The notes under the pieces: generated by a model | What the model was told of the DNA's origin: nothing | What the model saw: the letters and a program-made list of their open reading frames with translations, nothing else | Database searches by the model: none | Position numbers and translations under genes: made by a program | Part shown: positions 22,968 through 34,559 of the stretch, piece after piece | Numbering within the stretch: position 1 is the stretch's first letter | How the letters are laid out: each line of letters opens with the position of its first letter | From: Batkoa obscura | Lineage: Eukaryota; Entomophthoromycota; Entomophthoromycetes; Entomophthorales; Batkoaceae | Direction of reading: 5' to 3' | DNA: 64,000 nt | NCBI GenBank assembly: GCA_030770535.1 | Contig: JASVEC010000072.1 | Span: forward strand, 1-64,000

Positions 22968-24775
22968 TCATTTTAATGAACTCTGAATCCATGGTTCTGT
23001 ATCAGTATCATAAGCAGGTGGAGGAGTAAGATATGGAATTATAGGAGCTAGGGAATTCTTATTATTGCTATCATAGCAGACTACTACTCCTAACTCATAA
23101 TTGGTTGTTTTTATTAATTTTTCTCCTTGATCTTTAACTGAAGTTGTATTCCCCCTTAAATAAATGTTAGTCTATAAATAAATCAATTGTTTGAAATTTA
23201 CCACGCTGCATTTGTAAAATTATGACTTCCACAATAAAACCATGAACCTGTTTTAAATCCTTCATTTTCATCATCATCTGATTTAGCTCCACTTGCTTCA
23301 TCTCTTTCTGCTTTAACTACGTTTGATCCGCTTTGCTTACTAAGCTTTAGTGTTCCATAGATAGTCTACAATTATAAGCTACAAATAATATAATACTTAT
23401 TTAAACTTACTTTACAATGACTTAGTGAGCCAACTCTTAAAGATATAGAATCATAAAAATATTTTTTAATACTTTGTTTACATTCCTCATATTTTTTAAA
23501 ATTAAAAAATATAGTTCCACCTCCCTATTTATATTAGCTTTTTCTCATTGAACTCTTTTATGTACTTACCTGTGTCCCCAATAAAGAAGTAGCTACTGTT
23601 TCAGAACTAGGAAAGATCACTTTTAAGTCACTATTTGTAGCATTTGGATAAAGTTGAGCTAGAAAGCCGTTTATAAATTTTGTTGTTAGAGTCCCTATTG
23701 ATGATGTCTTTATATAAATGATATATCCGAAACTATTTTTAAAGCTATTACCTGATACATCACATCGCCTTCAATAATTGAGTCTACTTTAAAATGTTGA
23801 TGTATCTTATCTACAAGGTGTTTATATCCTTGATTCGTTTTCTTCGGAAATGGACAGGAGGTGATTAAAGATACCTATAGAATAGTCAAAATCTGTTTTT
23901 TAAATAAAGTTAATTTTACCTTGACTAAAGAAAAGTCATATTCATCAAGAGTGCTATAAACATTTTTTGGGACATGAAGTGATGCTAGAAATTCTTTTAA
24001 ATCTTTGAGAAAAAGGGTATCCAAATTAGAATCATTGTTATTTATCCCAGCTTTCGCTTCAGAATTTTTCATTCCATCTACCCTATTTAATTTTGGAAAA
24101 TCTTGAATAAAAACAATCTAAATAATAATAAAATAATAATTTAGTAATTTAAAATAGACTTACATTTTCTATCAAATTCCAATCGAAATCCACCTTGTTT
24201 ATTATTAACTACTAATATTCAAGTATTAAATAAAATACCAAGTTAGCGGATCCTATGACAACTCTTAAAAAAGTAGGGTAGTATAAAAGCATAAGTTTAG
24301 CATGCATAACGCCAAAGTATAGTTTAGGAGTCACTATTAAGGTTTGTTTATCTAGATTACCAACTTCACCCTGAAACATTAGATACCAATTCAAATTTCA
24401 AATGACTTTAATTACCCGTGATTTTGGCTTATGTATAACAAATATTTTAGAACAAACTTTGGGTAATTTACTTAATAACCATCCGGTATCCATAGCATAA
24501 CTTGAAAATAGTCCTTTTTGAAGGTGATTCTAATAACTTACATTTAAATTCAATCATTTTAATTCATTATTTACTTTATTCACTAAGTCTTCAAACTTAA
24601 CTCCATCATTATGATATTGTAAATAGGTTAATGAAAATTTTCCATCTAAATAGCTAGGTCGGTAGATACATCGAATTTCTTTTATTGAATCATCATCACT
24701 ACTTAATACTATGATATCTTTTACAAAGACTATTATTTTTGCTTTTTTTTTACTATTCTTGAATACCTTTTTCAT
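22968..24775 (-). CDS. Tyrosyl-DNA phosphodiesterase 1 (TDP1)
   Basis: A multi-exon gene starting MKKVFKNSKKKAKIIVF at 24775. The first HKN active-site motif is HAKLMLLYYPTFLRVVIGSA-N-L. The second has its His and Lys in SHCKTIYGTLKL, with SWFYCGSHNFTNAAW supplying Ser and Asn. The protein ends EPWIQSSLK with TGA TAA in tandem. TDP1 hydrolyses the 3'-phosphotyrosyl bond left by stalled topoisomerase I, in the nucleus. The N-terminus is Lys-rich, short and free of other domains. Frame-preserving introns of about 45 nt occur (for example 24536-24580). Neighbours upstream are F-box pseudogenes, so this marks the edge of the first gene island. Confidence 0.88.
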
Positions 24776-25299
24776 TCATTTTGAAAAAAATCAGAAATGA
24801 AATGACATTTTATATTAATTAGAGTTTTTATAAGAAATGAAGACATTTTTAAAAGTAAGTGCTTATACTAAAAAATTATAACGAAAAGCTCTAAGTAATA
24901 AATTTTAGAAAAATGCGTTTAAAAACAAAACAGTTTCCAAATAAATCAATTAAGCTCTTTTATATTGATAATTGTACATATAAAACTTAAGATCGAATAT
25001 ATGTCTTGTTGAGAATTATTATGATTTACTAATTTAAATGACGTTTTAAACTGAATTAAAATAGAATCAATAAAAGTGATCTAAGTTGAAGTTTTAATAT
25101 CCTTTGTCTTCACATTTACTAAATTGATATATCTTATAACTTTTCACTTGAAATAGCGTATTGGTTTGAAATTGGCAATCTAATAGTATAAAGGCTATAT
25201 AAATTAAGACATGAAGTAGATAAAGATCGAAAAAAATCCAACCTTAAAGACAACCCTTATGGCTTTAATGCTATTATACTATCTCTATTTTTTGGAAAA

Positions 25300-26163
25300 G
25301 TCTTTTTGATTGAAGAACATTATACTTGACTTTTATGCTTAAGTAATCACTGCCATCATACAATATTAATTTCTTTAAGTTGGATGTACTATGGAATGTC
25401 ATTATAGGATCTCCTGTAACATAAAGAGATTAAAACTTTAGAGATTATTTGGATCTAAGATCTTCTTTTTTAAAGTACTTGTTTGTGTACATTCAATATT
25501 TGATTTATATAGTTGAATAAGCTTTCTATTTAATAAGAAATTAAAATTCCTTAATTGAACTCGAATTCCGTTTAATGTAAGTGTTTTCAAATTATACAAT
25601 TCTTTCATTAGTCTCCTAAAGCATAAGCCTACTTTATAGAGGCAATAATCCATCAATAGTGTGGTAACAGTTGATGATAAAGATGGCAATACCGAATTTG
25701 CAAAACAATCATTCAACTATTCAAACTCGAAAATATTTCAATTTTAAACCATTTCTTTACGCATTCCATTCAAAATCATATACTTCTCAGTTGGTATATT
25801 ATTAATTCGGTTTAAATAGTAAGATATATTAATTGGATGTTTTTAAACTAATTTTTTCTAATATTTCTCTAAATACAGGTAAAGTTTTATATAGCTTAGG
25901 ATCATTGAAATATAGATAAGCAATTTTGAAATTATATTAATATTCAAATATTTTGTATATTGACTATTTTTTGAACTATTTTCTTCATTTATTTGTCATA
26001 ATAATTACAATCTGCAGTGACATCTTCTCAAAATGTAAATACTATTATTGTTTCTTTTTTTACAGCAATGGAACATATTAAGATTATCTATATTTGAGAG
26101 ATATTGTAAAGGTTTTCTAGTCATTTGGTTTCCCAACTTTTTAAATTTAGAGTTGTTGCTCAT
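25300..26163 (-). pseudogene. F-box/LRR family pseudogene A
   Basis: Begins MSNNSKFKKLGNQM at 26163, then LQYLSNIDNLNMFHCCKK, which aligns with the F-box of copy D (LSHLSDKDKANFLVFYKAW). The expected next segment (EDVTADCNYYDK) lies in another frame, so the frame is broken just after the F-box. A leucine-rich open stretch at 25438-25716 (LMKELYNLKTLTLNGIRVQL) is the LRR part. Several stops lie between. F-box proteins recruit substrates to SCF ubiquitin ligases; this copy looks dead. The 3' limit is uncertain. Confidence 0.55.
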
Positions 26164-26176
26164 TTTTATATTAGTT

Positions 26177-26208
26177 TAAAAAATAAAAAATAAAAAATAA
26201 AAAATAAA
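26177..26208 (+). repeat. Short (AAAAAAT)n tandem repeat
   Basis: Four or so units of AAAAAAT just upstream of F-box pseudogene A. Confidence 0.7.
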
Positions 26209-26449
26209 TCTTGTGTAGCATTTCATTTTATTTTATTTTTAAAAACTATGAATTCTAATAAATGATATAATTGAGTAGCTAAGTTGTTATGATACTATTA
26301 GCTATACTTCTTAAAAGCTATATGGGAAGTATAGTATTTAAGTAAAAATTTAAAAAATGTTTTTAGTCATGTCAAATATCTTAAATTCTTATACTTTAAA
26401 TAGGCTAAAATTAAAACAAAATACATGAAATAATTGCTAATAAGTATTG

Positions 26450-27060
26450 ATAATCATTTATATGATCCTAAAACCTTTTATTTCGAGATACTATCACTCG
26501 GACTATCTTCAGTGTGAAATATCGCTTTGTCAGTCCCATGGTTAATTATAGCATAACAATCGCCTAAGCTGTTGTGTTCTTGAGTTCAGAGAAAATCAAT
26601 CCCATGTTCTTAGTTTGATTTGCTACGAGAATTTCTAGCTCCATCCCAAAGGATATTTATTATCTTCTCATTTTGATATTTATACTTTTCAGAGTATAAA
26701 AGAATTTACAGAGTATAGTAGTTCGAGGCTTTTTAACTAAATTATTCCCTGATATCTTGTATCTTTAATAAAGCCAATAAGTTTTCTTAATAGTGTTTTA
26801 CGTAGATTCTACATTAGTATTGTCTATTCTATTTGTCTTATATAGCTTGTAACCTATTACGTGCTATTCCTCATAATCCAAGTCTATCTTGGTCACATAA
26901 ACTAAGACCTTTCGACTTATAGTGTAGTCAACCCAGCAATAGCTGTTCTTGACTCCAAACCCTGAGTACCAGATTTCACATCAGTCAGAATATTTTGTTT
27001 AGTCTAAAACATCCTCGGTCCATGATAATGGTTATTGGTAAATAGCATGTGGCAATAATG
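26450..27060 (-). mobile_element. Possible relic of a DDE-type transposase
   Basis: This stretch has noticeably higher GC than its surroundings. On the reverse strand a frame reads CEIWYSGFGVKNSYCWVDYT, then ISRKVLVYVTKIDLDYEE, then a second segment RIDNTNVEST with internal stops. The D/E-x-W...W pattern followed by a positively charged strand resembles IS1-like or related DDE transposase cores, but I cannot name the family. It is clearly decayed. A MITE copy begins about 20 bases past its edge, which may be chance. This is weak recognition from motif shape only. Confidence 0.27.
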
Positions 27061-27081
27061 AATGCATATTACCAAGCTTTA

Positions 27082-27178
27082 TATGGGGATGTTTTTGATT
27101 TCATAACTTTTTCCATTTTTTAAGCACTATTCGAGTGGAAAAATTGTCAGTAAAATTATTAAAAAATACGCCCCCATA
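27082..27178 (-). mobile_element. TA-element MITE, copy 3
   Basis: Complete, reverse orientation, TATGGGGATGT at one end and CGCCCCCATA at the other, TA at both outer edges. Lies 29 bases from copy 4 in opposite orientation. Confidence 0.85.
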
Positions 27179-27207
27179 TACTTTTTTCAGAATTCTTATT
27201 TACTTTA

Positions 27208-27310
27208 TATGGGGATATATTTTTGTGTTTAAGAATTTTACTAACAGTTTTTCCGCTTAGATAGCACTTAAAAATGGAAAAAATAATGAAATCAAAAAAA
27301 CACTCCTATA
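27208..27310 (+). mobile_element. TA-element MITE, copy 4
   Basis: Complete, forward orientation (TATGGGGATATATTTTTGTG ... CACTCCTATA). With copy 3 it forms a large inverted pair just upstream of the questin-oxidase pseudogene. Confidence 0.85.
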
Positions 27311-27379
27311 TATTATCAGTCATAGCTTAAACTTGACTGTTTTAAAAAAACAAAATAAAAAATGATATAGATGATATAG

Positions 27380-27860
27380 TAAAGATAATCAGTTTTTAAT
27401 AATGATATTTCATGTTATAAAAATAAGTATTCAAAAAAGTATTTAAACTCAGTTAATTTTGACATGTTAAAGATATAAAGAATTGAAAAATGTCGCCATC
27501 TGTTGAAGCAAGTAAAGATATTAACACAGCTGTGAACTCTTTAAAGACATCAGCTAAGTTTACTCCTTTCTTACCACAAAATGAGAGCTTTGTTAAAATG
27601 AATCAAATCATTGATGAAAACCGCAATAATGACATGATCTATGAAGGGTTTAAAGCTAACCATGTAGTACATGCTATCTGTTCACTTTATAAAATGGGAG
27701 GTAGCTTTTAATATCAATTTAATCTGTAATAGCTAATAATAATCTTAATAGCATCTCCTGAGATATTAGATCAATATTACAGCAGTGCACTGATTTATCT
27801 TAAACCATTAACAGAAGATAAATATGATATAAACCTTGAAAATTATGAAGAATATATAGC
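27380..27860 (+). repeat. 5' identity block of the questin-oxidase duplication (unit 1)
   Basis: 481 bases read identical by eye to 30144-30624. They include 110 bases of upstream DNA, exon 1, intron 1 and most of exon 2. Beyond 27860 identity drops sharply. Confidence 0.88.
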
Positions 27861-27988
27861 TGATAAAGAATAAGGTTAATGTTTTTTGTCTTTATTAAAT
27901 ATCTAACTTTAGTCATAGCGCATATTCTTAAAGTTTTTTGATAATTAAAGGTTAGTAGATTGGGAGTTATTCCTGCTTTAAAGAAGTA

Positions 27989-28091
27989 TATGGGGATGTA
28001 TTTTTATATTCAAGAATTTTACTAACAATTTTTCCGCTCAACTAGTGCTTAAAAAATCGAAAAAGTAATGAAGCCAAAAAACATCTCCATA
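27989..28091 (+). mobile_element. TA-element MITE, copy 5, inside a former exon
   Basis: Complete copy (TATGGGGATGTATTTTTATA ... CATCTCCATA). The intact tandem gene reads AAATATATCCC at this point, while this copy has AAGTATA, the element, then TATTCC. The TA is therefore duplicated and the empty site is visible at about 30754-30764. Confidence 0.92.
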
Positions 28092-28786
28092 TTCCAAAAA
28101 TTATCTCAGGACTTTCTGGAACCGTACTATGTCCTTTAATTCATTTAGGATATCCTGTAAAGTTTTACAACCCAATGGTTGCAGCTGAAGGCTTAGCTTA
28201 TACTTATAACTATTACCTTGATCTTGATGATGTCATTAATTCTATTCAACCAGAAGAAATAAGCACAGAAGATATTGAACAAAAATTGAACAAAATGAAC
28301 ATAAGCACTTCCAATTCTAACAAATCTACAACTAAATCATATTCTGCGCATCTCACATTAGAAGAATTAAAAAATATCGGAGCAAAAACCCTTAATGAAA
28401 AAGGAACAAAAGGACGGTTTGCTAATGGTCTTAAGGGGGTAATAGAGAAAAATAGCTTCAGTTTAGTAAAACTAGCTAACAAATTTGTAGTAAGCAAAGA
28501 TGATGTTAAAGGGCATAGTAATGATTTAAGTATCAGAGCAGTCGAAGTATTTGGTGGATCTTATCGTCAAAATGCTTTCGATTTTTTATTGCATGGATTA
28601 ACTGGAAACCATGCTATACGTACTTTATCACTTATTTTAGGCCTAAAAGATCAAGTTCAATTAATTACTCTTAACCTTATCGCATTAGCTATCATTTTCT
28701 TAACCCAAGGGGTTCCAAAATCTATGAGAGCATCTAAATTAATTCCAAAAGAAATCAAACAGGGAGGGAATAATGAAAATTGATGA

Positions 28787-28974
28787 TCAGATATTTTTAT
28801 TCGTTCTGCTAAATCTTTAGATGAGCATCTTATCAAAGGAGTTAGAAACTTACATGGACTACAAAAAGAATTTGGCGAAATGGATGGGTTCTTCTTTAAA
28901 CCTGCTGCATTTGCTGCATTGGATATTCCTAAAAACGATTGAAATCATAGTGGTATTGGCTATCTTCCAGAAAA
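28787..28974 (+). repeat. 3' identity block of the questin-oxidase duplication (unit 1)
   Basis: 188 bases match 31456-31643 with one difference by eye (G to A at 28942, which turns a Trp codon into TGA). Confidence 0.85.
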
Positions 28975-28977
28975 CTA

Positions 28978-30143
28978 ATATGAGTTTGTATTATTAATAA
29001 ATTTAAGCTTTATTTAAAAATCATTTGTTTTTTTACTTAATTCTATATGAAAATAGATTGGGATAAATGAGTGAGTATATAAAAAGATTTAATGAAAAAT
29101 TAACTTTTGCGCTATAGAAATTCTGTAAAAATTCTATTTGAATATTGTATTAGTAATTTTTTATGATACTCAAAATGAGATTTTAGGTTAAAGCTGGGGT
29201 GGCAGTACTAGTCTAAAAGTCAACTACAACTGCTTTTACATTTAAAGTAGTTAATTCTCCACTGGGCTTTGTTTTTAATAAAGGAGTGATTTTTTACATA
29301 TTTCTTTACACTATAAAATTTTAGAATCCAACTTTAGAATTTTCCTTGATTCCTTAAAATAATATTGCCTGTTTGTAAAATATTGGGATGTTGAATCCTT
29401 ATCTTAATATTGATTTAAAATTTGAGTATGATAAAAAGTGATTTATTGTAAAACTTGACTCAACTGATATAATGTCTAATGACTACAATGTTTCATGCTT
29501 AATTCATCTATTTATTATACCTTGGTATATACAAAAGTCTGCAATTTGAAAAGATGAGAAAATTTAAAATTTTGAATCCAGCTAATTAATCTGAAAATGT
29601 ATAGAGGAATATAGCTTGATCTCTAATAAACAAAATTTATGTTTATTTAATATTAAAATTGTTTTCAAAAAGCAAGACAGTCATATCTAATTTTTAACCT
29701 AACAGCTTAGGAATTACATGTAAAAGAGCTGTAACCTTAATTAAAATACCATGCATCATTGTATTATAAAAAATAACCTTAAGGATCAAAAGTGATTAAA
29801 TATTTGTATACAATGAGTTTAGAAACTTCCAAGGAGCTTTGAAGTTTGATTCTAAATTTCAATATAATAAGGTATATGAAATATGATCATAAATTTTTTA
29901 AAGTTCAAATAATTACATAGTTTAATTTTATTTTATGTTTTCTGCATTTATTCCAAATCATCCTCAGCCCATGCTTACAAATATCGCTAAATGGCATGTA
30001 GTAATAATTAACGCGGTATCAATAAGATTTGTTTACCTAATATGATTTATGTCAGAATTCTCAGTCGTTTTCTACATTGTTTATCATATCAAAACATGAT
30101 TATTCTTTAAAAAGTAAAACAAATGGTGTTTTAAATGATACAA
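28978..30143. other. Gene-free spacer between the tandem copies
   Basis: About 1.17 kb of AT-rich DNA with no open frame of note, no MITE and no recognised motif. Confidence 0.5.
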
Positions 30144-30624
30144 TAAAGATAATCAGTTTTTAATAATGATATTTCATGTTATAAAAATAAGTATTCAAAA
30201 AAGTATTTAAACTCAGTTAATTTTGACATGTTAAAGATATAAAGAATTGAAAAATGTCGCCATCTGTTGAAGCAAGTAAAGATATTAACACAGCTGTGAA
30301 CTCTTTAAAGACATCAGCTAAGTTTACTCCTTTCTTACCACAAAATGAGAGCTTTGTTAAAATGAATCAAATCATTGATGAAAACCGCAATAATGACATG
30401 ATCTATGAAGGGTTTAAAGCTAACCATGTAGTACATGCTATCTGTTCACTTTATAAAATGGGAGGTAGCTTTTAATATCAATTTAATCTGTAATAGCTAA
30501 TAATAATCTTAATAGCATCTCCTGAGATATTAGATCAATATTACAGCAGTGCACTGATTTATCTTAAACCATTAACAGAAGATAAATATGATATAAACCT
30601 TGAAAATTATGAAGAATATATAGC
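30144..30624 (+). repeat. 5' identity block of the questin-oxidase duplication (unit 2)
   Basis: Partner of 27380-27860 at a constant offset of 2764 bases; no difference seen over 481 bases, including the promoter-proximal 110 bases and intron 1. Confidence 0.88.
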
Positions 30625-31647
30625 AATTAAAGAGTATTTTTTTCTTTGATTTTTTCCCCATATATCTAACTTAATTATAGTGCATACACTTCTTACTTGA
30701 AGTTTTTTGATGATCAAGTCAATAAATTGGGGACTATTCCTGCTTTAAAAAAATATATCCCAAGAGTTCTCCCAGGATTTGTCGGAGATGCGCTACATCC
30801 TTTGATTCATTTAGGATATGCTGTAGAATTTGACAATCCAATGGTTGCAGCTGAAGGCCTAGCTTATGCTTATAGTCATTACCTGTTCTTTGATGATGTC
30901 ATTAATTCTATTCAACCAGAAGAAATAAGCATAGAAGATATTGAACAAAAATTGAACAAAATGGATATAAATGCTACTGGTTCTAAAAAGATGAAACCCA
31001 AATCATATTCTGCGCATCTCATATTAGAAGAATTAAAAAATATGGGAGTAAAACCCCTTAATGAACAAGAAAGGGAAGGGCTATTCTCTGATGCTCTTGA
31101 TTTAGTAGTAAAAAAGAATGGCTGCGATTTAGCAAAATTAGCTAGTAAATTTGGAGTCAATGTAAGCAACATTGAAGAGCGTAGTAATGATTTAAGCATT
31201 GGTACTGTTGAGATGTTTGGTGGATCTTATCGTCAAAATACTTTTGATTTCTTCTTATTACATGGTGTAACTGGAAACCATGCTGTACGGACTCTTTTGC
31301 CTATTTTGGAACCCAAAGATAAAGTCTTATTACTTACCCTTAACTTTGTCGCTTTAACCATCATTTTCTTAACCCAAGGGGCTCCTAAACCTACTGAGAT
31401 AGCTTATTCAATCCCAGAAGAAATTGGTGAAGGAAAGAATAGTGAAAATTCATGGTCAGATATTTTTATTCGTTCTGCTAAATCTTTAGATGAGCATCTT
31501 ATCAAAGGAGTTAGAAACTTACATGGACTACAAAAAGAATTTGGCGAAATGGATGGGTTCTTCTTTAAACCTGCTGCATTTGCTGCATTGGATATTCCTA
31601 AAAACGATTGGAATCATAGTGGTATTGGCTATCTTCCAGAAAATTGA
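30254..31647 (+). CDS. Questin-oxidase-like protein (DUF4243/AflY-like)
   Basis: Three exons (30254-30464, 30516-30633, 30681-31647) give about 431 residues, normal for the family. Exon 1 ends with HVVHAICSLYKMGAS, matching the family's N-H-x-x-H-A-L-Y-x-L-G-A-S block. Exon 3 has HPLIHLGYAVEFDNPMVAAE, LHGVTGNHAVRTLLPIL and FLTQGAPKP, all family signatures with conserved His residues. Relatives (questin oxidase GedK, AflY) carry out Baeyer-Villiger-type ring oxidation in polyketide pathways; many fungal members have no known substrate. No polyketide synthase lies nearby, so a biosynthetic role is unsupported here. The stop TGA is followed directly by TAA. This is the only apparently working copy of the tandem pair. 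Confidence 0.82.
31456..31643 (+). repeat. 3' identity block of the questin-oxidase duplication (unit 2)
   Basis: Partner of 28787-28974; covers the last ~60 codons of the gene. Confidence 0.85.
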
Positions 31648-32639
31648 TAAGAGCTTATGATACAAATAAACTTAACTTCGCATTAAAAAAATACTCTATA
31701 ATTTTCTACTCAAACTTACAAATATATAGTGGGAGTAAATGGATATATAGGTAAAAAATTGGATTTCTGATTAAGAACCAACTTCTTTATGGTATTAAGA
31801 AAATTACTCTAAATTCTTCAAAATACTAACCCTTGCCTTAATCCTAGGCTTAACACTATCACTAATACATACATTTGTATGTAGTTTATTATAGCATTTC
31901 AATTTAAAATTATCGCAAAATTACTAGTTCTCTGAAAATCAGTTAAAATAAATTATTCATTAACACTATTTATTTTAGAAATCGTTTTACACAAAAATCA
32001 ATAATGTTGTTAATAAAAATTGACCTAATTTTTTTTGCCTATCTCAAAAAGTATCTTGAATAAATATTTATACTCTGAAACTACTAATATAGTTGTGTTT
32101 AAAAAAATGACAAAAATGAAGCCAATAATATAAACCGTTCATCTCCTTGTTTTCAAAAAATAAGCTATTGACATTTCCCCTTTTTATAACGTTCACCCAT
32201 AAACAACAAAGTATAAATATATACTAAACAGAAGCCTTGAGTTATCCTTATGGGTTGCATGTAGATTCATGTCTCTAAAACCTATAAATTTAACACTTTT
32301 TATTTTTAAAATGTATAAAAAATTTAAAAAATTATTTCCTAAAGTTAAATCTTCAACTCCTAATGCTATTATGTTATTACTCTTTCTTAGATAAATTTCT
32401 TAACCAAAAGGGATGAACTGCCAAATATTCTTAAGTCTAAATAAGTAATTGACGGGATATTAAGTTTGAGTATAAATACTTGGACAGAACTTTGGTACAG
32501 CTATTTAAAGTTAATTAGTTTACTTTTGAAAATATACTGCTACTTATTACTGTTTTATTTAGATAAACATTACCAATTGATATTTCTTTAAAATTGAAGC
32601 TTTTTTAAATATCAACTTATAAATTATTTCAAGGTTTGG
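31648..32639. other. Gene-poor stretch
   Basis: AT-rich DNA with many stops in all frames. Leucine-rich scraps on the reverse strand near 32330-32640 may be the far end of F-box/LRR pseudogene C. Confidence 0.4.
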
Positions 32640-33387
32640 ATAGTAAGCTGAATTCATGTATATTTTCCATAACTGTTCTAAATCTTATATACATAAATAT
32701 TGAAAATACAGTATCTTTAATTTTGAGAATCTACGATTCATTTATCAAGTATTCAAGTTCCTTCAATTTAAGCCCTAAGCTATTTGATTCAACCATCTTC
32801 AATTTTTGATTTCTCACAATTTCTTAAAGCAAGGAAATTAATTATTATAATTGCCATTGACTAATAATGTAGTGACAATTGGTGACAAAATTGATACTAT
32901 AGATGTTGCGAAATAAGAGTGTAATTTTTTAAGCCGATATATATTTCAAATTGTTAACTAGTTTTTCAATATCAATTTTGTTTTTTTTCATATAGTTCTC
33001 AGCTGTATTATTGCTAATTTCAGCCGTACATTCAAGATATGCTACTGAAATGCCTTTCAAATATTCTATATATTTCAAACAAACATTTGAATATATGTAG
33101 AGACCCCTACTATTTGGATACATTGAAGGATAAATAAGGAATTCTGAGAAGGATCTAAAATCCAAACATTTAACAAAATGACCATGTTTTTCAAAAGATT
33201 CCTTCATTTTCTTACCCCAATAAATATTAGCATATAGATGCATGTATTCTCATAATATCAGTACTATTAATTTGTTTCATTTCTTACAATATAAAAATAG
33301 GTTGATTTTATCTCCATCTTTGAGATGGTAAAGTATGTCTTTTATCATATATGCTTCTAAATTTTCAATATTAGACCTGTTGTACAT
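32640..33387 (-). pseudogene. F-box/LRR family pseudogene C
   Basis: Reads MYNRSNIENLEAYMIKDILY at 33387, then an F-box HLKDGDKINLFLYCKK-x-NKLIVLIL-x-EYM. The two x positions are TGA (33277-33279 and 33250-33252), both where sister copies have Trp. Otherwise the frame stays open to 32929, giving GHFVKCLDFRSFSEFLIYP and an LRR-like tail. Beyond 32929 only scattered leucine-rich pieces remain. The family's full proteins appear to be several hundred residues, so this is a truncated copy unless TGA is read through. Confidence 0.62.
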
Positions 33388-34559
33388 TGTTACTTTAAAA
33401 ATGAAATGCAAAAAGAGTTATAATACTGCTTGTATTTTGAATAAATATTCAACAGGAAGATTAGAAGTGTTAGGGTTAATATTAAATCAAGAAGCTAAAA
33501 TATTAAAAGGGGTAAAATAGCAAAATGACTAATCTTATTGATGTTATCTTTTACTTTGTTAGTAAGCATCAGAATATAAATATGCCATATAGCTGTAATA
33601 TATACATGATAAATCAATTAAATGAACGAATTTTAGGTTAATTGTATTATCACTCAAAGATCTTTTTAGTAAAAATAGAAGGTGAATATTTGATTTTAAT
33701 TTATATAAAAAATTAGCAACTTTTTTAAAAGTCAGAAGTAAATCTATTATATGGGGATGTATTTTTGTGTTTAAGAATTTTACTAATAAATTTTCCGCTT
33801 AAATAGCGCTTAAAAATGGAAAAAATAATGAAGTCAAAAAACACTCCCATATTTTAGATGAACTATAAGTTATCTAATTTATTGTATATGACCAAGATAA
33901 AAAATTCAATAGATACTAAACCTACATAAAACTGCTAACAGCATATTATTGTAGCATTTTTAGCCATGGTTTAATATAAAATTGAAATTTGCATCATGAA
34001 GGCCTTTTTAGTAACTAGCATAACTAATATGTTTAAGTATTAAGCTTAGAAAGTAAAAAAGCAGCTAGAAAACATCTTTTTCAAAAAAAATCATAAGAGC
34101 CAATGATTTTTAATTATTTCAATGAAGAGAAAATATCAAAAAAGATAGAAAAAAGATAGAGAAAAAGTAAAATATCAGAGTGATAATAGAAGGGAGATCT
34201 GAAAGATTACTAGAATAAAGATATTCTAATTAATAGTTTTTTATTTCTAGCTGAGATAGATTATATTAAAGAGATGTATAAGTGTTTTTTATAAATTTAT
34301 TCAGGCGTTGGGTAATGAGATAAGTCCCAAAAAAAGGACAGAAATGGCTTGTGATGAATTTTGTATTAAAAGTGGATAGTTTAAATATCATGAGTATAAA
34401 ATCCCTTAAATGGATGAAGGGTGTTCTGAAATTTTAAAATTTTAAATAAAAGTTGAAAAATTAATCAAAAGGCTAAAAATAGCTTAATACAGCTTTGCTT
34501 TTGCTACATAATAAAACTAACTAGAATTTCTTGACATTAAAATAGAGCGTCTAACAGTA
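33388..34559. other. Gene-free stretch with one MITE
   Basis: No convincing coding sequence; the forward open frame at 33335-33520 is mostly the reverse of pseudogene C. It contains TA-element copy 6 and A/G-rich DNA at 34080-34200. Confidence 0.45.
33750..33851 (+). mobile_element. TA-element MITE, copy 6
   Basis: Complete, forward: TATGGGGATGTATTTTTGTG ... ACACTCCCATA. One of the best-preserved copies; used for the consensus. Confidence 0.88.

Larger units (their letters stand above)
27490..28977 (+). pseudogene. Questin-oxidase-like (DUF4243) gene, broken tandem copy
   Basis: Tandem partner of the gene at 30254. Exon 1 is identical (MSPSVEASKDINTAVNSLKT). The exon 2 donor has been lost. 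Exon 3 has stops, and a TA-element is inserted at 27989-28091 within the codons for IPALKKYI. The longest open remnant is 28175-28783 (GLAYTYNYYLDLDDVINSIQ ... VPKSMRASKL). Near the end, two codons aligned with Trp in the other copy are TGA (28784 and 28940), and a Ser codon is TGA at 28781. The middle of the gene is diverged from copy 2 while both ends are nearly identical, suggesting gene conversion. Not expected to make a working enzyme. Confidence 0.83.

Noticed and set aside
27490-31647. Citrate synthase identity for the tandem genes
   Set aside because: My first impression. The H-P-L-I-H-L-G-Y and F-L-T-Q-G-A-P-K-P blocks and overall length fit the questin-oxidase-like family, and citrate synthase active-site motifs are absent.
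28784-33279. UGA generally read as tryptophan (alternative code)
   Set aside because: Intact genes here (NDT80-like, oligopeptidase B, metacaspase) use TGG for Trp throughout and contain no internal TGA. TGA also ends several genes, twice as TGA TAA. Only the local excess of TGA in decayed copies is kept as a finding.
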